This document shows, piece after piece, positions 23,696-33,811 of a stretch of 64,000 nucleotides of DNA; positions within the stretch are counted from its first letter, which is position 1; each line of letters starts with the position of its first letter. The notes under the pieces were generated by a model. That model saw only the letters and a list, made by a program, of their open reading frames with translations, was not told where the DNA came from and made no database searches. Origin of the DNA: Rheum nobile (taxonomy: Eukaryota; Streptophyta; Magnoliopsida; Caryophyllales; Polygonaceae); the NCBI GenBank assembly GCA_027886185.1, contig WOAB01000040.1, positions 9,362,001-9,426,000 of the forward strand, in the 5' to 3' direction. A program made the position numbers and the translations under genes.

Positions 23696-26233
23696 TTATT
23701 GTCGTGGTTCGACTTGGTGCTCTTCAACTCCACTTGGGTTGCTCACATCAATCGAACACTTGGGGCTACAATCAGGAGGGTGTCTCTTTGCATCATCGAT
23801 GTTGTGCTCGACCCTCACCTCATCAAACTCCATAGTGAGCGAACCACTACTCACATCAATTTTTGTATTCGCCGTTTTCATGAACGGCCTACCTAGCATC
23901 ACAGGGGTTGCATGTTTGTCTTGCCCCGTATCCATCATAAAGAAATCCGCAGGGAAAATCATCTTATCGACCTCTACTAGAACATCTTGCATAACTCCTT
24001 TGGGATACACATAGGACATATCCGCCAGTTGGATCACCATCCTTGTCTTCTGTAATGGCCCAAGCTCTAAAGATTCGTATAGTGAGAGAGGCAACACATT
24101 GATAGATGCACCCAAATCCAGCATGGCTTTATCGAACGTGATGTCACCTATCTTGCAGGGAATGCCGAACATGCCTGGGTCACTGCACTTCTTGGGCAAC
24201 CGCTTTTGCAGCATAGCGGAGACATTCTCGCTCACCTGGACCTTCTTCTTCGCTTTTACTGAGTTCTTTCTCTTAATCTGCACAATTCTTTCAAAAAAAT
24301 TGCATAACGAGGAATGCTCTTAACCAGCTTGATCAAATGAATGTTTACCTAGCAATTATTGAAGGTCTCGAATAGTTCTTTGTCATTCTCCAGCCTTCTG
24401 GTATCCTTCAGTGCCTCGGGAAAGGGTGCGGGTGGCTTCAGCGAGTCGAGCGGAGGAAAATCAGGGCGAACATAATCATCGTGGGCAACAACGGGCAAAC
24501 CGCGGTCGCGGATTGGGTCCCGCGGTCGCGGATCAACAACTGGGCAGTCTGGGGCTTCAGGAAGAATTCCGTGGTCGCAAATTGTACTCCGCGGTCGCGG
24601 ATTTGCTTCAAAATTTTCTTTGTCTCCAGAACTTTTTCCGCGGTCGCGGAAATCTGGCCCCGGTCGCGGAAATTCTTCGGAAAAATCACCGCCTTCAGGT
24701 GCGTTTCCGCGGTCGCGGAAATTCCTCTGTAGCTTCCGTCAGTTCCTTTGTTTGGATTCCGCTCCTCAGCGTCATCGCACATACATTCTCCCTCGGGTTT
24801 GCTACCGTTTGAGATGATAGCTTCCCCGAATCCCGGGCCTCTAGTTTTCTCACTGCGAGAGAAATTTGCCCCACTTGCTTCTCCAAGTTCTGAATACTAG
24901 CCTTCATCTCTTGATTTTGTTGGACCATAGTGGTTGCCAACGTCGATACACTCTGAGCTAGTGACTTGATCATGTCATCACCGGACATAGATGAACTTGT
25001 GACATGGCCTTGAGGTCTAGGGTCAAACGGGGCTCTAAATTGTTGTTGTTGACCCTTAGGCCGCTGAAACTGATGTTGTTGCTGTAAGAATTATGCTGGC
25101 CTCTAGTGGAACTCTTGATCATCCCGTCCCTATGGAGGATTCTGCTGGTTCCCGTACCTCAGATTAGGGTGATCTTTCCACCCTGGATTATAGGTGTTGG
25201 AGTACGGGTCATATCTCGGTCTAGGAGGGCCTAAACCTCCAATAGCATTTACTTCTACAGTGGGTTCCTGTAGTGTTGGACATGCATCTATGGGGTGCAT
25301 TGTGTCATAGCATAGTCCACAGGATCTGACTTGCTGCATGTTGTCCTTCATCATAAACCTCCTCATCATCACCTTCATCTCAGCCATCTCAGAAAGTATT
25401 GAGGACGATGGCTGAGAGTCTGCAGCCTTGACTGTGTGAGCGCTCGCTCTCTTGCTAAACTGTCTTGAGCCCTCAGATAGCTCAAAGAATATTTCAAATG
25501 TTGCAGCTGGCGTCTTGTTTAGAATATTTCCACCGCAGGCTGCGTTCACCATTCTTCTCTTATCATCAAGAAGCCCACCATACAAATAAAGTATGAGGTC
25601 TTGGTCAGAATACCCATGGTATGGACAACTTGAGATCAACCTCTTGAACCTCTCGTAGTACTCATACAACGTCTCAGTAGCGTGCTGCTCAATGTTGCTA
25701 ATATTCCTCTTCAGGCTATTGAGCTTCGTTGCAGGGAAGTACTTCTCCAGAAAGGATTTCTTCATCTTTGCCCATTTGTCTATGCTTCTTCGGGCCAAAT
25801 AGTAGAACCAATCATTGGCCGAATCCTTCAGAGAGAAAGGAAAGGCCCTCAGCTTGATCTGGTCCTCAGTAATTTACTTGGGCTTCATACTGCTGCAGAC
25901 CGCGTGGAATTCAGAAAGATGTTTGTTAGGGTCTTCTCCACTCATCCCATGGAAGTGGGGTAATAAGTGAATCAGCCCAGATTTGATCTCAAAATTCACG
26001 CCATCCGCCAACTCTAGAAACTGCATAGCAAGTGGCTGCTGCTCTAGATTCGGTGCAGTCAAATGCCTCAAAGTCGGTGCTTCCTCAACCATCTCGATTT
26101 GCGTACGGGCTGCTATACGATTTCTGGAAAGTGTCCTTTCATATTCTGTATCAAAATCTAAAAGTGGAGAGTCAGTAGCACGGGTTTGGACCATAAGATA
26201 GGTCCACACGAAAGTTGGTACACAAACACACAC
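23696..26233 (-). pseudogene. Gag-protease copy B of element A
   Basis: The likely start is 26194 (MVQTRATDSPLLDFD). The capsid region lies at about 25480-26100 and a CGLCYDTMHPIDACPTL zinc-type motif at about 25280-25325. A Q-rich linker follows, then RDRG repeats encoded by paired GC-rich 12-mers (24496-24723). The retropepsin holds AMLDLGASINVLPLSLYES at about 24085-24130 and the distal PVMLGRPFMKT near 23895. One frame carries almost all of it. There is a TAA at 25874-ish, stops between 24990 and 25130, and a shift near 24300-24440. The protease half is complete, unlike that of copy A. No reverse transcriptase follows. The protein would process Gag in the particle. Confidence 0.8.
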
Positions 26234-26265
26234 AAAGAAAAATTGAAACTATGCTTCCTCGGCAA

Positions 26266-26335
26266 CGACGCCAAATTTGACGCCGCTAAAGTCGTAGTGT
26301 CTATCAAAGTAATTCTTTTTTTGATGAGGCTAAAG
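26266..26335 (-). other. Second PBS-like site with two stacked LTR tips
   Basis: Plus strand: CTCGGCAACGACGCCA (about 26258-26273), AATT, then 38 bases of LTR tip (TGACGCCGCTAAAGTCG... to about 26315). A T tract follows, then 14 bases of another LTR tip (TGATGAGGCTAAAG, 26322-26335) that runs directly into tRNA-Asp sequence. Each piece is the outer edge of an element A-like LTR. I read them as remnants of failed strand transfers. Confidence 0.6.
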
Positions 26336-26352
26336 TATTCCCGCCTGTCACG

Positions 26353-26427
26353 CGGGTTGTAGTATAGTGGTAAGTATTCCCACCTGTCACGCGGGTGAGC
26401 CGGGTTCGATCCCCGACAACGGCGCCA
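26353..26427 (+). tRNA. tRNA-Asp(GTC)-derived sequence: extended primer-binding site (tRNA pseudogene)
   Basis: From 26357 to 26427 the sequence follows a plant tRNA-Asp from nucleotide 5 to the added CCA. The D-arm (TAGTATAGTGGTAAG), the anticodon loop CTGTCAC with anticodon GTC, the T-loop GGTTCGATCC and an acceptor end GCGCCA are all present. Mismatches lie in the anticodon stem (CCCAC against GCGGG), in the T stem, and in the first three acceptor pairs. The CCA is not encoded in plant tRNA genes, so the copy came from a mature tRNA by reverse transcription. It lies four bases from the 5' LTR and so doubles as the PBS of element A (minus strand TGGCGCCGTTGTCGGGG). A partial second copy (about 26333-26356) covers the anticodon arm. 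It is not a working tRNA gene. Confidence 0.72.
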
Positions 26428-26431
26428 AATT

Positions 26432-27835
26432 TGATGAGGCTAAAGTCGTTATGCCTATCAAAGTAATCCTCAAAAACCTAACTAAGTATAGTAGGCAAGC
26501 AAGAGTCGAATCTCATAGGAAGGTAAGTAATCTTTCTAAGTGCAAAAGTTGTATGCCAATAGTAACAAAGGGGGGTTTTGGTTTATTGTCACGTAAACAA
26601 AGTAAATCAAAGCAAAGGATGTAAGCTATGGGTGAGAAGTAACTTAGTCAGACAAATATCCACCATTCAGTTTGATTGGTTGATCCTAGATTATCTCAAT
26701 TTTCTTCCAATGGATATTCCTGTCCCTATTCTGAAATAGTTATCAGTCTAACCAGTCCTGGTAACCCTAACTATCAAATAACCAAGAAATTATCAAGATT
26801 CAATTCAATAGCAGCAGTAAGCATAAGAATTAACCAGGATACATGCAATACTTAACAACCCGTCAGTACTCGACATGTAATCAATTCTCTTCATAATAAA
26901 CTAGTCCAACCAGTCCTAGAATATCATGTTTGCTACTCTGAATTAAGGATGAACAATATTAATCTCAACAAGTTGACCGGATTAAGGGAACTAGCACTAT
27001 AGGTAATATCAATTTCAACTAGTTTGTCAGGCTAGGGAAACTAATATTAATAATACTAATCACAACAATTGATGAACTAGATCAACTAATAGAATTCAAA
27101 ACCCTAATCCTACAGTATGAATAATACGAATAAAACTAGATGATCAGGCTAGAGAAATCAGTAAAATTCAATGGGATGAAGCATAGAGAGAATTACTATA
27201 ATCATAGGAAAGGAAATAGAGTTATAATCTCACAACCAAATACAAACGAAGGCTTTAATCGTCGGACTAAGCAAAAGTTGCTTAGTTCTTCATAGTCTTC
27301 AAAGCATAAAAAAAACTCTAAGGGAAAAACTGAACGATAAGTTGTAACTTGAATAATCGATCATCAAAAGGCTTTTAATGAAAAGAAAGATATAACCTAG
27401 CAAAACCTAGTTTCCAAAAGATAGGAAATAATATCCTAAAAGGAAATAAAATAAAATAAAATAAAAGAATTAAAATCAAACGAAGCTCGGACGAAAAGGA
27501 AATCCGGATCCCGCGTGTATGAACAGTAACCGCGACCTCGGCAAGATATCCGCGACCGCGGAAAACTCTCTGGAGCTTCGCTGCTATGTCTTCAATCCGC
27601 GACCGCGGCGGTGGCTTCCGCGCCCGCGGAAAACTTCCTGTTGCGACTTCTTCTTCTCCTTTGGTCTTCTCTCGTGGCATCACCTCCATCTTCTATATGT
27701 CTTTATTTAAGTTCTCAAAATCACCATTTCTTCTCCACAACTCCATTCTCCTAACTTATGCTCTAAACTCGTACAAATGGTACCTAAAACTCCGATAACA
27801 ACTACTAGTTACGCACTACAAAGTAGAGCTGATCA
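26432..27835 (-). repeat. 5' LTR of Athila-type element A
   Basis: 1404 bp, TGATGAGG...CTGATCA, paired with 6414-7826 and followed by the target duplication CCCTT (27836-27840). The paired GC-rich 12-mers are at about 27528-27631. Confidence 0.88.
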
Positions 27836-28550
27836 CCCTTCAAAAGTAAAGCAAAAAAATTCCAAATCACCACATGCATACTATATTTTGGAAACATATT
27901 GTGAAATAAAAGACAAATTAGGAATTGAACCAATGTGTTGTACTTACCCTTGGTTATAAGGGGCAAACCATATACGGTTTTTCCTCTCTAGTTTAGACAT
28001 TGAATCCACTATATATCTCTCTTTCTCCTCCTTTGAATCCTTGTAACCATCAGGTAGATATGTTGGACAGAAAAAAAGGTTGATGACTTTCATACAAATA
28101 CTTGTCGAAAAATATAAATTTTTTATTTTGAACATATGCACTCACTAGATAAATTGTAAATTACTTTTGTCATAAAAATAATATAGAAGTATTCTTTGAT
28201 CTCTCAACTTATACTTCATGTACAGAGCAACATGAGCATTATCCATTACATGCTTTTGCAAACACACCCAAATATAATATCTCCCAACATGTAGTTGTTG
28301 TGGGTAGTTTAAAATATCCTCTCCAACATTAGCGGTAGGTATTTCTCGAGATTTTATTGATATAAGCCCCAAGATCAACTAATTAATTTAAGTGCGTTAA
28401 ATAAAAAACCCCGAGAGTTGTTATAAATATTAAAATAAATTTTCAAATGTATAATTCTTGGGTTTTAAAAAAAAAAAACCCAACCGTGTCTTTATTTTAC
28501 ATGGGTTTTAATTAACCCTTGAGAATTATTCCCCGAGAAATGATAGTTGG

Positions 28551-29166
28551 CATGCATTAATTCAAATAGCCCCATATCAGGCTCTATATGGCCGAAGATA
28601 TCGATCTTCATTATGAGGTGAGCCCAGATATCTTGAGAAGAACTCAAGATGAGGTGGCCTTGATTAGGCAATGGATGTTGACAACATAGAGTCGTCAGAA
28701 ATCGTACGCGGATGTACGTCGCCAACCCCTTGAGTTCCAAGTTGGAGATCACGTGTTTGTATGGGTTTCGCCTACCAAAGGTGTGTTCAGATTTGGTCGA
28801 AGAGGAAAATTGAGCCCTCGTTACGTTGGACCCTTTGAGATTTTAGAAAAAGTTGGATCCTTAGCATATCGCCTTGCCTTACCACCATCCATGAGTCGAG
28901 TACATAGTGTTTTCCAGGTTTCACAACTAAGGAACCACATCTCTGATCCTTCTCATGTGATTCATTATGAGGAGATTGAATTCGAGGAGGATTGTACCTA
29001 TGAAGAGCAACCGATTGAGATACTTGAGCACGAGGACAAACATTTGAGGAATAGGGTGATTTCACTCCTAAAGTACGTACTATGGTCTAAGCATGGGACT
29101 AATGCGGCTACTTGGGAGATTGAAGCAGATATGAGGGAGCGGTATCCCTCCTTGATTAAGGCCTAG
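28551..29166 (+). pseudogene. Tekay-type integrase C-terminus with chromodomain
   Basis: This continues the pol interrupted at 5557. It starts in the late integrase core (APYQALYGRR) and passes QKSYADVRRQPLEFQVGDHVFV. It then has the GPF/Y-type module (LSPRYVGPFEILEKVG, RVHSVFQVSQLR) and a C-terminal chromodomain (EEQPIEILEHEDKHLRN, VLWSKHGTNAATWE) ending with TAG at 29164-29166. Chromodomains at this place define chromoviruses and guide integration to chromatin. A stop lies near 28690 and frames shift before 28753. The last 138 codons are open. About 14 residues around the CACTA insertion are missing. Confidence 0.85.
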
Positions 29167-31540
29167 TTTCGAGGACGAAACTCCTTTTAAGGTTCGAGTA
29201 TGAAATATGCCAAACCATGAGGTTCGTACTAATATTTTATTTTAATTCATATAGTCTATAGAAATTTATAGAGGGTTAATTTAGTAACCCTAGATATTTA
29301 TTTCAACCCAAAATACCCATGGGCAAATAAAGTAAACGGAAATTTCGCTTGGTAACCCTGAATTTTTGATTTTTTCGCGAAATATCCTAAGGTTTTGACA
29401 ATTTCGCTTGGTAACCCTAAGTTTTTGACAATTTTGCCTGACAACCCTGAGGTTTTGACTTTTTTGCGAAATCGCCTCAAGTTTTGACAATTTCGTGTGG
29501 TAATCCTGAGTTTTTAAATTTTTTCGTCGGATACCCCTCCATCTATTCACTTAAAAAACGTTAACTTTAGGGTTTGGGGTTTATGTTTAGGATTTTGGGG
29601 TTTAAGTTTTATATTTATTTTAAGTGCGGAAATACAAACCCTAACCCTAAACCTCAAAACCTAAAACTAAACCCTAAATCCAAACCCTAAACCCTTAAAC
29701 CCTAAACCCTACACCTAAACCCTAAATCCCTAAGCCCTTAACCCCAAAAGCTTTTTTAGGGTTTATGGTTTATTTTAGTAAAATAAAATCGTTTGTATTT
29801 AACGATTTAGGTATTTCGTGAAAAAAATTAAAGTTAATGTTTTTTTAAGTGAAATGGATGGAGGGGTATCCGGCGAAAAAATAAAAAAATTCAGCGTTAC
29901 CATACGAAATTGTCAAAATTTGAGGGGATTTTACGAAAAAATAAAAAATCATGGTTATCAGACGAAATTGTCAAAAACTCAGGATTACCCGACGAAATTG
30001 TCAAAATATTATGATATTTCGCGAAAAAGTCAAAAACTCAGGGTTATCAGACGAAATATCCGTAAAGTAAAACTTTTATTGTTTTTCCCCATTTTCCTTT
30101 CTTTCTCCCTCTTGTCTCCTTGGCTGCGTAACCTGCGTTCCCTTCCCGCAAGAGCAACACCAGCAGCCCCATGGAGTTTGCCCTCTCCACGCTCTCCTCT
30201 TCCTTGTGAGCCGAGCAGCCGCCGTCGACGCCGGAGAAGCCAACCGCCGCGCGCCACACCACTCCCCACCGCTCCTCCTCGTCGAGCTTCTCCCGAGTGC
30301 ATACCTGCGCGCAGCAACCAGCAGCCACGGCCACCAGTACAGCAGCTCCGGCCACCCTCCGCAGCCTTTCGTCGCCGGAAAAGAGCCCTTGGACCTCCAC
30401 CAGCCCTTTTGTGAACCCAATTCACCCCTTTGGGTCTTGTGTGAGTTTTCCCCAATTCGTGAACCCTAGATTAGTGAACTTGGTCACTTTTGTGCAAAGG
30501 GGGAATTTTATGAACAATTGGAGTTTGATTAAAGACTAATTGATGTTATGGAATGATTAGGTTGATCGAATTTGGAGGTTGGAGGTGGATGATTGTAGAT
30601 TTGGGCATTTTTGTGAACGTTTGAAAATTCTGGGCAAATTGCGTAATTTCTGGAAAGTTTTGGCTGAGTTCTTAAGGTGAGACTTCCTTCCACGAGCATG
30701 GTGAATTTTACGGATTTCAATTTGGACGTATATGTGACAAGTTTTGCGCGTTTTTGTGTTTTGTGAAGGTTTAGGAAGCTTGATTGTGTCCGTAGACGTT
30801 TGAACGGTTGGGCTGAATTTTTGATTTTGACAAACGGTTTGCTTGACGTTGAACGTCATTAAGGCAAGTTATTTATAAGCGGTTAAGTGTCGTAATATGA
30901 GTTAGGATATCGAATTACGCTTTTATCGAACTTTGGCTATGCTTGAACGTTGAATTACTTTATTGGTTGCGCATTGTGTCTCCATGATCGAATGTGTATT
31001 GAAATTTGATTGTGCATAAATGTCAAGTTGATTGTTGCATTTTGAGCATGTGAATACATATATGTATATTGGAAGACACATCGTTATTATATAATTTTGG
31101 TGTGTTGATAAATGCAGTAGAATGATATTTCTTTGAGAGGTTGATGATATGGTTGAACCTTGTTTTGTGCCTTGGCATTGATTTATATTAATGAGTATAT
31201 TGTTGAAATGTAAAACTTGCGGGTAAGGATTGTTTCGATCCCGAATCGTTTTAAAAACGTTTTCTTCTGATACGCTCCTCGACAGATGGATCCACCCGTG
31301 TGGAGCAGTTTGAGAGAGTGCTTTACCATTTTAGGGAAGGCCGGGTCACCCGATCAGTGACGCCGTTCCTGGCCCGTTGGTAGAGGTGATAGTACCCGTT
31401 ATATGGGTTCAGAAGGTACCTCCGTGTCCAAGACAAGCTTAGACATATTTTCAAAACGTTTTCGCATATGGTTTCGGTCCCACTATATGCACTTCGTTTT
31501 TTGAACTTTCGCACTACAAATCGCTTCGCCAAATCTGTGC
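29167..31540 (+). repeat. PPT and 3' LTR of the Tekay-type element (right end uncertain)
   Basis: After the pol stop comes the hairpin TTTCGAGGACGAAA and a degraded PPT (CCTTTTAAGGTTCGAGTA, 29183-29200), then TGAAATATGCC as LTR start at 29201. There is no second LTR to fix the other end. Sequence composition changes near 31540, where the flank of the MULE gene starts. The LTR is interrupted by a foldback MULE (29337-30062). A GC-rich coding-like block at about 30110-30440 probably belongs to the LTR 5' untranslated part, and the frames there are not credible genes. Confidence 0.6.
29337..30062. mobile_element. Foldback MULE (726 bp) with telomere-like core
   Basis: A perfect 9-bp direct repeat TAAAGTAAA flanks it (29328-29336 and 30063-30071), the duplication size of Mutator-like elements. 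The arms (about 29337-29590 and 29800-30062) are long inverted repeats made of roughly 30-bp units such as ACAATTTCGCTTGGTAACCC. They begin CGGAAATTTCG and end CGAAATATCCG. The 200-bp centre (about 29585-29790) is built of degenerate TTTAGGG/CCCTAAA motifs in both orientations. There is no coding capacity, so it depends on transposase in trans. Confidence 0.85.
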
Positions 31541-31612
31541 GTATGCCATATACCGGCGTAGAAGGCCAATTCCAGGGAAATACGTAGGAATGAAAAAAAA
31601 TAAAATTAAAAC

Positions 31613-31654
31613 CTCTACGCCAGTATCTTGCGTACGCAAGATCCTGGCGTAGAG
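31613..31654. repeat. 42-bp near-perfect palindrome upstream of the MULE gene
   Basis: CTCTACGCCAG, T, ATCTTGCG on the left mirrors CGCAAGAT, C, CTGGCGTAGAG on the right, centred on CGTACG with one mismatched pair. A related direct repeat of ACGCAAGGATCTTGCGT lies at 31707-31741. The cluster sits 100-230 bp upstream of the MULE ATG and may be part of its terminal or promoter region. Confidence 0.75.
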
Positions 31655-31842
31655 AACCGAATATGGCCGTTTGAAATAGCCGTTGGGGTGATTTGAATTT
31701 TGGCCTTCTACGCAAGGATCTTGCGTACGCAAGGATCTTGCGTAGCCCAACGGCTATAATTCCAACGGCCGAATTACCCCTCTATATATACACAAACTCA
31801 ATCATCCATTTTTTGCACACATTCGAATACAATCTTACCAAA

Positions 31843-33811
31843 ATGGAAAATACCCAAAAGGATTATTGGAGTAGCGATGAAGAATATTTCAGCAGTGATG
31901 AAGAATTCAACCCCAACAATTTCGCGGTTAGTATTTCATAATTCGTAAAAGGCTTGATATTTGCATTATATAGATGTGTATGAATTAGTTATAGTAATAT
32001 TGCATGCGATATTGTGAATTGGTTCATGTATATAGAAGCGTAAAAGTATATATAGTTTGACTCGCGGTTTAGTGTTGTAATATTGTATGCGATATTTTGA
32101 GAAAAGTGAGGTATTTTGATATTGCATGTGTAGTAAGATATAGTAGTTCTTTAAGTTTGGAGATTGAGATATTGTTATGTCATTAAATACAAATGAATAA
32201 CATTAGTATTTACATTAATAATTGTTTTCTAATCTATATTTTAAGAAAAGTGAGGATACATATAGTTTGACTCGCGGTTTAGTTTTGTAATATTGTATGC
32301 GGTATTTTGATATTGCATGTGTAGTTAGAAATAATAGTTCTTTAAGTTTGGAGATTGAGAGATTGTTATGTCGTTAAATGCAAATGAATAACATTAGTAT
32401 TTACATTAAGAAAGATGCACTACGAGGATCGTGGGGAAATGACGGTCACCCAATGGATCGTATATTTCTTCAAAGAAAACAGGTACGAAGTGTATCCTCT
32501 GAGGAAGCGGTCTACGTCTGAGATCGATATCCTATTTTTCGCTCACCCTGACTCGTTGCACCTGTTGAAGTTGTTCCCGTACGTGGTAGTTATCGACGCC
32601 ACATACAAGACAAATAGGTATATAATGGCCTTATGTTTATTACAATTTAATATAGTTGTAATATACATGATCTAAAATTGCTTATACTCTTTTGTTTTCT
32701 TACATTCATCCTTAGGTATAACATGCCTCTTATGGAGATTGTCGGTTTTACATGCACTAACAAGACGTTCAACATCGCCTATGCATTTACGCGAGAGGAA
32801 GATGGTTTGCATTACGGATTCATAATGCAAAAGCTTATGTATTTGTTTCAAGAGGCGGGAGTAATGCTGACGGCCATAATGACTGATCGAGAGAAGGCCC
32901 TCATCAATGCAATTCGGATAGTTTTCAAAGATCGGGTTAAACACCTTTTGTGTTGGGTGCATATCAAACACAACATCGAGGCATATGCTAATCCAATCTT
33001 GAAGGATTCGAAAAGAGTCAGCAACTTTTGCGGCCAATGCTGGGGACTTTGGTGTTCAACCACGGAGGAAAGCTACGAAGAGAGGCTCCAAAAACTTAGG
33101 AAATCATGGAAGAGCGGCCTTGTTGGATACCTTGAGAAACAGTGGTTGAATCCTTACAAGGAAAACATAGTCAGAGCGTGGACAAATCATCATCTTCACT
33201 TCTTCACGAGGACTTCAAACAGGTATGTATCACTTTTCATTTTTCTGGGATATTTATTGGGCCTAGGGCTCGGTGTCATCCTTCAACTTAGGGTGTTGAA
33301 GGATATTATGGATTCTAGTGTTGACGGTTTTAATAGGATGGCATTGAGGATCCACCATGCAATCGAAGGTCAAATCGGGCAGGTGAGGGCGAGCATGGAG
33401 ATGTCACGGGTCAAAAAACCAAATTGTTTCAACCAGGTGCCGCTAGAAATGAGAAGGGTGTTTATGAAGCTGTTCTATAAAGTGTCGGAAAGGGGCTTGA
33501 GGAAGTTGTTCGATATGTATAAGCAGTTAGAGATAGATGATTTCAACGAGGAGTGCGACAATTACTGGATGAAAGAATGCCAAGGCCTGCCGTGCATCCA
33601 TGAGATTGGGGAGGCTATTGTTGATAAGAGGCAAATCATGCCAAGTGAGATCCACCGCTTCTGGAGGCAGCTGGAATGTGATAAGAGTTATCGTGATGAC
33701 ACCATTGAGGAGCATGCAACAATGTCTATTCCACAGCTGAGACTTGAGAAATTGTACAAGAAGGAGAAAGATGGGATCCTTGAAAAAATCCACGTTAGTG
33801 CAAGTCACTGA
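31843..33811 (+). CDS. MULE transposase, multi-exon
   Basis: Exons inferred from frame and GT-AG sites: 31843-31926 (acidic N-terminus), 32411-32617, 32716-33222 and 33292-33811. The transposase core begins IDILFFAHPDSLHLL, has the first catalytic Asp in VVVIDATYKTNRY (split by an intron after the Arg codon), the second in AIMTDREKALINAI and the C/H pair in LLCWVHIKHN. A SWIM-type CxH (LPCIHEIGEAI) is at about 33588-33610. It would cut and rejoin MULE ends in the nucleus. Splice junctions rebuild TNRYNMPLMEIVG and TSNRVLKDIM, as expected for the family. An N-terminal DNA-binding zinc finger is not evident. The intron near 32050-32400 contains a roughly 160-bp direct duplication. I could not find terminal inverted repeats. 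A stop at 33811 separates it from the OTU part. Confidence 0.8.

Larger units (their letters stand above)
6414..27835 (-). mobile_element. Athila-type LTR retrotransposon A (non-autonomous, composite), host of two nested insertions
   Basis: Two LTRs of 1413 and 1404 bp begin TGATGAGG and end CTGATCA. They are flanked by a perfect 5-bp target duplication CCCTT (6409-6413 and 27836-27840). The element reads on the minus strand: 5' LTR at right, PBS, gag-protease copy B, an internal PBS plus LTR tip, gag-protease copy A, an LTR fragment, 3' untranslated region, PPT and 3' LTR. No reverse transcriptase, RNase H or integrase is present, so mobility must have come from a relative. Gag copy A is interrupted by 10022-18903 and 19229-22332. 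Removing both leaves about 9.4 kb. Confidence 0.88.
5558..28548. mobile_element. Non-autonomous CACTA-like element, split by an Athila-type insertion
   Basis: The left end reads CACTAGTACAAAAAAC at 5558 and interrupts the Tekay integrase exactly where the frame breaks. Subterminal repeats of the form AACCCCCGAGAAAT in both orientations fill 5620-5810. The right end near 28548 has the matching subterminal motifs (CCCCGAGAAATGA at about 28531-28543) but its outermost TIR is eroded to ...ATAGTTGG. After removing the insertion 6414-27840 only about 1.56 kb of CACTA sequence remains (5558-6413 and 27841-28548). That remainder is AT-rich and holds no transposase. CACTA elements move by a TNP2-type transposase, so this copy would need one in trans. 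The right boundary is uncertain by a few bases. Confidence 0.7.

Noticed and set aside
26353..26427. A functional tRNA-Asp gene
   Set aside because: The first acceptor pairs are broken, stems in two arms have mismatches, and CCA is present beside an LTR, so it is a reverse-transcribed primer copy.
29585..29790. A chromosome end or a true telomere
   Set aside because: The TTTAGGG-like motifs are degenerate, run in both directions and lie inside a 726-bp element with a 9-bp duplication.
30030..30539. Five overlapping frames in a GC-rich stretch, serine/proline or arginine-rich
   Set aside because: Low-complexity products on both strands inside the Tekay LTR. No homology signal and no splice context.
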